Assembly (NCBI GenBank): GCA_907163345.1
Contig: CAJQUN010000003.1
Location: forward strand, 10,148,821 to 10,212,820
Direction: 5' to 3'
From: Haberlea rhodopensis
Taxonomy: Eukaryota > Streptophyta > Magnoliopsida > Lamiales > Gesneriaceae
DNA length: 64,000 bases
The translations under genes and the position numbers were made by a program. The notes beneath the pieces were generated by a model, which saw nothing but the letters and a program-made list of their open reading frames with translations, did no database searches and was not told where the DNA came from. Positions 59,456-64,000 of the stretch are shown one piece after another (position 1 is the first letter of the stretch; each line of letters starts with the position of its first letter).

Positions 59456-60244
59456 TTGATCTCCTGCTTTTCAAAACAACCTTCTGATTCAGTTTAAGAG
59501 AATTTGTTGTGCATATAATCAGATTAGAGGTTTTAAGAGAATAATTTAGGCAACTGGTTGGGCGTTGACTCTGAACGATACTTCACATCCATTAGGCAAG
59601 TTGACTTTAAATCGTCGAGAAAGCATCCAAGTCAACTATCTCTAGTTGTATTTGTTTGATGCTACAGTGATCCAACGGCTTAGAGGGGTCAAATTTTTTT
59701 TCATGCGGACTCACCTTAAAGAAAGGTCCATTGTGGACCGTTGATCTGCAGTGATGATAATTGCAGCATCGACTAAATCCTCTACTTGTTTGCATTATTT
59801 AATTTTAGTCAACTTCGAGGCGATAACAGGTGCAATATAGTTCCAATGTGGACGATGCTGTTTTTCTTTAGTCAAGCATTTTAGAAAACAAACACTAGAG
59901 AAGCCAATCAATCTTGCACAAAACATTAATCTGTGTTCTTGGCCAAATACTGGTGCAAGAATAAATTTCTAATGTGACTGATTCTGTATTCATTTTAGCT
60001 ATCTAGATTCACAATTGAAATATTTCCACAGGTTATGTACATTGTCCAGGACTATATTATGTAACAACTCACAAATGCTGGCTGGTGTGCTTGTGTGTTA
60101 GTCCAGCTGGTTGCATAAGATATATCTAAGTTAATATTTTGTTGCTTGGTTTTGTCAAAACATTGTCCTGCCCTTGGTTTTATCACTATTAATACACCTG
60201 AAATTGTGTTTATAGATTTAAAAAAAAAACAGGAAAATTGCTCC
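59456..60244. other. Shared upstream region of the two DC1 genes
   Basis: Sequence of about 790 bp between two head-to-head DC1 genes. It would contain both promoters. No distinct regulatory motif that I trust. Confidence 0.5.
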
Positions 60245-61174
60245 ATGGAAGAACCAACGAGTGGCTCAATGCATTTTAGCCATCAACACCCATTACAGTA
60301 TCTCGAGTCAACTATGGACACTAACGTTTGTTCTGGCTGCAAACTCACCATAATGCCTGGAAAATTTTGCTATCATTGCAAACTTTGCAAATTCTTCCTT
60401 CACAAAGTATGCTACAGAATGCCTAAAAAGGTCCTTCACCCCGTCGACCCGAACCATCATCTCAACCTATTAGCCACACCAACCAGCAAATGTGAGGCTT
60501 GTGGAGGGTTTATTTCTGGCTTCTGTTATAGCTGTATCAAATGCAGCCAATATTATCATATGTTATGCATAGCACTGCCTCTTTCACTCAAAATTCCTTC
60601 CTCGCATCTTCACACACTCAAACTAGAGCTTAAACCTCCTTATGATTTTCAGTGTGATTTATGCCATAAATCAAGCTACAGCAGGTGGCTTTATCGTTGT
60701 AGACTATGCGAGTTCGATGCACATATATCTTGTGCCGTCACTTACAATAAAGTAACTCAGTCTCCTAAACGGAAAGTTGATTATTTAAACTGTAGCTCTC
60801 CACAGAATGAACTGATGGAGATTCTTTCACAAGGAATGAAGGTTATGGAGGAGAAAAATTCTAAAGATGTCATTCATGAACCTCAAGATCAATCATCCAT
60901 GGTTTCTGAAAATTTTACTTTGCCAAGTTACCAGTTCAGCGGTGCATGTTTTTCAATAGACATAGCAAAATCTACTCAAGGGGATGAGTTACAAGCTGGG
61001 AAAAGTACGAAGAGAGAGCTGAGTCTGGCTCCGTTAGATGTAATTGGTTCTCAAGTTTGGATGGAATTAGGCCATCCAAATGTCGACAGGACACAGTTCA
61101 AGAATTCGAAAACAAACACGGAAGATGTAAGAATATTAAACCTTGTTTCATTTGTTGTGCTGCTAACATTTTAA
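60245..61174 (+). CDS. DC1-domain zinc-binding protein (309 aa as a single exon)
   Basis: Three DC1 domains: residues about 10-56 (HFSHQHPL ... CSGC ... CYHCKLCKFFLHKVC), about 64-112 (HPVDPNHHLNLL ... CEACGG ... CYSCIKCSQYYHMLC) and about 120-165 (HTLKLEL ... CDLCHKS ... CRLCEFDAHISCA). Each binds zinc through Cys and His. The rest is polar and shows no known domain. I chose the ATG at 60245 because DC1 proteins begin just before the first HFSHxHPL, as in the neighbouring broken copy; an upstream ATG at 60146 is in frame. GAAGAT|GTAAGAATA at 61121-61135 is a good splice donor, so the last 15 or so residues may be intron and a second exon may exist downstream. Confidence 0.85.
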   Translation: MEEPTSGSMHFSHQHPLQYLESTMDTNVCSGCKLTIMPGKFCYHCKLCKFFLHKVCYRMPKKVLHPVDPNHHLNLLATPTSKCEACGGFISGFCYSCIKCSQYYHMLCIALPLSLKIPSSHLHTLKLELKPPYDFQCDLCHKSSYSRWLYRCRLCEFDAHISCAVTYNKVTQSPKRKVDYLNCSSPQNELMEILSQGMKVMEEKNSKDVIHEPQDQSSMVSENFTLPSYQFSGACFSIDIAKSTQGDELQAGKSTKRELSLAPLDVIGSQVWMELGHPNVDRTQFKNSKTNTEDVRILNLVSFVVLLTF

Positions 61175-61986
61175 GTACACGTGCTAAATGATGACTGAAA
61201 TTGAAATTTTGCATCGTTGGAAACTGGCTTAATACACCCAAATTTTATCAAAATAATACGTTCATTTTGATTTTGACCATAATTTATATACCCCAGGAAA
61301 TTATCTGATATTTTTGAAACCATATGGAATGAAGAATTTAATATCCAAAAGCTTAAAATATTGATATCATTGGAGGTTTGAATCAAATAGTAATTGACCG
61401 AGGTCCGTCGAAAGCACATAAGTGTGATAAGTTGCACATGTGGAGGGTATCTACTTGGTCACGAGAGATGGGGAATTGAGCCGAATTCTAGCAACTTTCC
61501 AAACTCAAGCTCGATTTTTTTAGCCCACTCAAAGGTAGAAAAATGAGCTGTTCCGGGCTCAAGATTTATCTCGACTTCAAGTTCTAATTTGAGCTTCATT
61601 TGATTGTCCAGCAGGCGATCCCGAGTCGTCCATTTTGGTCCAAGCTTCTCAAATGCTTGTAATTGTTTGGAAAGAGATCTTGAAATATTGGGATATGAGA
61701 GCATGAAAAGGATTATAGGAAGCCACCTTCTATGATTTATGTACGTAAACAATTGATGACAGCCATATTTCATTTATAGTAATGCACATTACGCTACTTA
61801 TTCTTAAACTAGTTCATCTTGCACCACGCTTAGCAGTAAGTTTTTTGGCCATGCCAGCAACTCTGTAGTTTCAGGTTTGCTAAAAGCCTCCCAACCGAGA
61901 AACCCAAAACAATTGGAGAACGACAGATATTCATTGGATTCACATCAGAGAACCATAACGTCTTCAATCGACGATAGATTCTAAAC
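61175..61986. other. Intergenic region downstream of the DC1 gene
   Basis: Possible intron or 3' flank of the DC1 gene, then repeat-like sequence (GAGCTCGAG-type words near 61490-61560). No gene supported. Confidence 0.4.
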
Positions 61987-62654
61987 TAGACCCGACCACG
62001 GTTCAGAACCGTCGGTTAGACGGTTCAGAACCGCCGGTTCGACGGTTCAAAAAACATCGACCCTTAACCTTAACCTTCCTTGACGGTTACGGTTACGGTT
62101 CATGAACCGCCGGTTACGGTTACGGTTCCGGTTACGGTTAACCAACGGTTACGGTTACGGTTTGACCCTTATTTATTTAAACAAAATTAAAAATATTATT
62201 AAAATTTGAAATAAAGTGTAAAAAGTGTATGAATGTGTTTTCATCCATGGATTAAACATAAAATAACGTAAAATAAATTAAAGCCAAGATAATCAAAATG
62301 TGTAAGATATATTTGTTTGGTCAATATATATATTATAACACTATATTTAGATCAACAACGCTGTTATAGCATAATAGTTGAAGCTAATTATTAAAGTTTG
62401 AGGTCATTAGTTCAAATATACACCATAACATATATTTTAAATTTAAAAATATAAAAAAAAATAAAATAAACCCTTGAATCGCCGGTTAACCGACGGTTCA
62501 CGGGTTAGGAAAATCATGACCCTTAACCGGCCCTTCTATAGACGGGCCGGTTACGGTTCCGACCCTTCGAACCGTTGACCCGGTTAACCGGCCCGTTGAC
62601 CACGGGCCGGTTCCGGGCCGGTTCAGGGTCGATGATGACCCTTGGTCGGGTCTA
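61987..62654. mobile_element. 668-bp hAT-like MITE
   Basis: Starts TAGACCCGACCACGG and ends CCTTGGTCGGGTCTA (12-bp inverted ends). It is flanked by a perfect 8-bp target duplication TTCTAAAC (61979-61986 and 62655-62662). Both ends are packed with CGGTTACGGTTA and CCGGTTAACCGG words; the centre is AT-rich with no transposase. Confidence 0.9.
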
Positions 62655-62662
62655 TTCTAAAC

Positions 62663-63340
62663 ACAACCCATCAACCTTGTACGACACCCAAAGCGTGTAG
62701 AATCGGTAGGCTCAGGCAGCACGGCACCCTTACGGACATCGCAACATAGGAGATTGAGAGAAATCTATCCAATCTCAGATTTCCGAACAAAATGATTGAC
62801 ACTTCCAAAAAGATTGATGACATCTAAGTATCAATGAGAAGTTGGATTACCTCTCCTTTTCTTCTTTAGGGAATTAAATCACAAAGGTAAATCTTGAACA
62901 GACCTGCTAAGATTTGAAACAAGATGTTAGAAGGGTGCTGGGAGATTTTTTCGGTGGGTCCCCTCCGACGTTCAAGTCAGGTGACGGGAGATATGAGAAA
63001 AATCTGTAACAGAATAGCAGTTGTGTGTAGGTGCGTATAGGAAAATGCATACCTGAAATCCTGAATTAGCTTGCTATTTATAGGTGTTGTTTCGGATGTG
63101 TAATTTTGACCAGTAAGGCCATGATCTACACGACCCTGAAATATCGGAACACATCGGCTGATCAGTAAGGCCACGATCCACATCATTCCCTGAAATCCCG
63201 GAGAGGTGGGTGTAATCGTGGACCATGTTAATACATATGGCCGATAACTTGACCTTAGTGGCTTGGACTTAGTCAATGTCTTCCCAAAGATCGGGAATTC
63301 TGAGGATGATCTTATCTCTGTTGTTGATTTATGTCTCTAG
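62663..63340 (-). other. Possible LTR or promoter region of an element running leftwards
   Basis: On the minus strand CCTATAAATAGC at about 63072-63083 is a strong TATA box. No coding sequence follows that I can recognise. With the minisatellite to its right, this looks like part of a repetitive element, but the other end is outside the window or lost. Confidence 0.35.
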
Positions 63341-63344
63341 ACTA

Positions 63345-63815
63345 GAACTCGGCAAGCTCGGGAGATCGGCCATATACATGGTGCTGTACTGATCACATGA
63401 GCTTGGGAGGTCGGCCATATACGGATGCTTTAGCTACGTGAGCTCGGGAGGTCGGTCATATACATGACGCTGAGGCGGATGTCTTGATCACGTGAGCTCG
63501 GGAGGTCGGCCATACACATAGCGTTGAGGCGATGTCTTGACCACGTGAGCTCGGGAGGTCGGTCGTATACATAACGCTGAGGCGCATGCTTTGATCACGT
63601 GAGCTCGGGAGGTCGGCCATACACATAGCGTTGAGGCGGATGTCTTGACCACGTGAGCTCGGGAGGTCGGTCGTACACATAACGTTGAGGCGGATGCTTT
63701 GATCATCTGAGCTCGGGAGGTCGGCCATATACATAGCGCTGAAGTGGATGCTTTGACCACGTGAGCTCTGGAGGTCGGTCGTCCCTACGGTGCTAAGGCA
63801 GATGCTTTTTGTGTT
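63345..63815. repeat. Minisatellite of about 60 bp, eight copies, with dimer structure
   Basis: Units share GAGCTCGGGAGGTCGG followed by CCATACACATAGCG or TCGTACACATAACG, then TTGAGGCGGATG and TTTGATCACGT or CTTGACCACGT. The two types alternate in 63480-63720, giving a period of about 119 bp. The leftmost units (63353-63430) are shorter and more diverged. Long open frames here are a by-product of the unit length. Confidence 0.88.
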
Positions 63816-64000
63816 CCAAGTTGGGTAATTTCTCGAGCGAAGCTAAGCATAAGCTCGGAGGGTAGATCTTTCTCCCGCAGGGTATCACAACCCCCCTCCT
63901 AAGTCGAGCTGACCTCTTTGATCGGAAGCTCGTAAGTTTAATTTGATTTTTAGGCTTACATGTGCAGGGAAACTATAAGGCGGGAAAGATGGTATTCAAA
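63816..64000. other. Sequence right of the minisatellite
   Basis: Contains AGGGTATCACAACCCCCC near 63880, which resembles the end of an LTR-type repeat. Nothing firmer. Confidence 0.35.

Noticed and set aside
63456..63760. Two repetitive minus-strand frames
   Set aside because: The ~60-bp unit is close to a multiple of three and produces open frames in the minisatellite; no sign of selection.

Overview
The window is nuclear DNA of a flowering plant, most likely a eudicot. It is AT-rich, with intron-bearing genes, P-class PPR genes, a VQ-motif gene, DC1-domain genes and many plant transposon types (Copia, Gypsy chromovirus, TRIM, RTE-like LINE, Au-like SINE, hAT-, MULE- and PIF-like MITEs, Helitrons). 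I cannot name the species. Apparently intact genes are few: two near-identical PPR genes (3892-5334, 21945-23387), one complete three-exon KH/CCCH zinc-finger gene (28231-31587), one VQ gene (36970-37341) and one DC1 gene (60245-61174).

Region 1 (1-34.9 kb) is a tandem duplication built on a repeated pair, KHZ-like gene then PPR gene, all on the + strand. The simplest reading is one 18.05-18.23 kb tandem duplication. Bases 2175-11565 match 20371-29797, and the junction lies at 11565|11566. The KHZ gene is complete only at the right end. The left copy (9999-10928) has promoter, exon 1 and exon 2 but no exon 3. An older relic (12.07-20.8 kb) keeps intron 1 and an exon 2 with an in-frame stop, and is split by a Gypsy element (itself holding a second Gypsy and a MITE) and by a TRIM element (holding another copy of the same MITE). 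A third, decayed PPR copy lies at 32634-33738. The window opens inside a Copia element that is absent from the two paralogous sites.

Region 2 (34.9-46.5 kb) holds a 1.3-kb MULE-like foldback element, the VQ gene, a deleted Copia whose LTR is split by a 2.87-kb foldback element, and a peroxidase pseudogene.

Region 3 (46.5-56.1 kb) is the most unusual part: a 9.6-kb head-to-tail array of non-autonomous Helitrons. Fourteen copies of one 5' end share only two 3' ends (hairpin plus CTAG). The 3'-truncated units are cut at recurring points and form a higher-order repeat of about 1.0 kb.

Region 4 (56.1-64 kb) has a minus-strand PPR pseudogene, a Copia scrap, a head-to-head pair of DC1 genes (one broken, one open), a hAT-like MITE with a perfect 8-bp target duplication, and a ~60-bp minisatellite.
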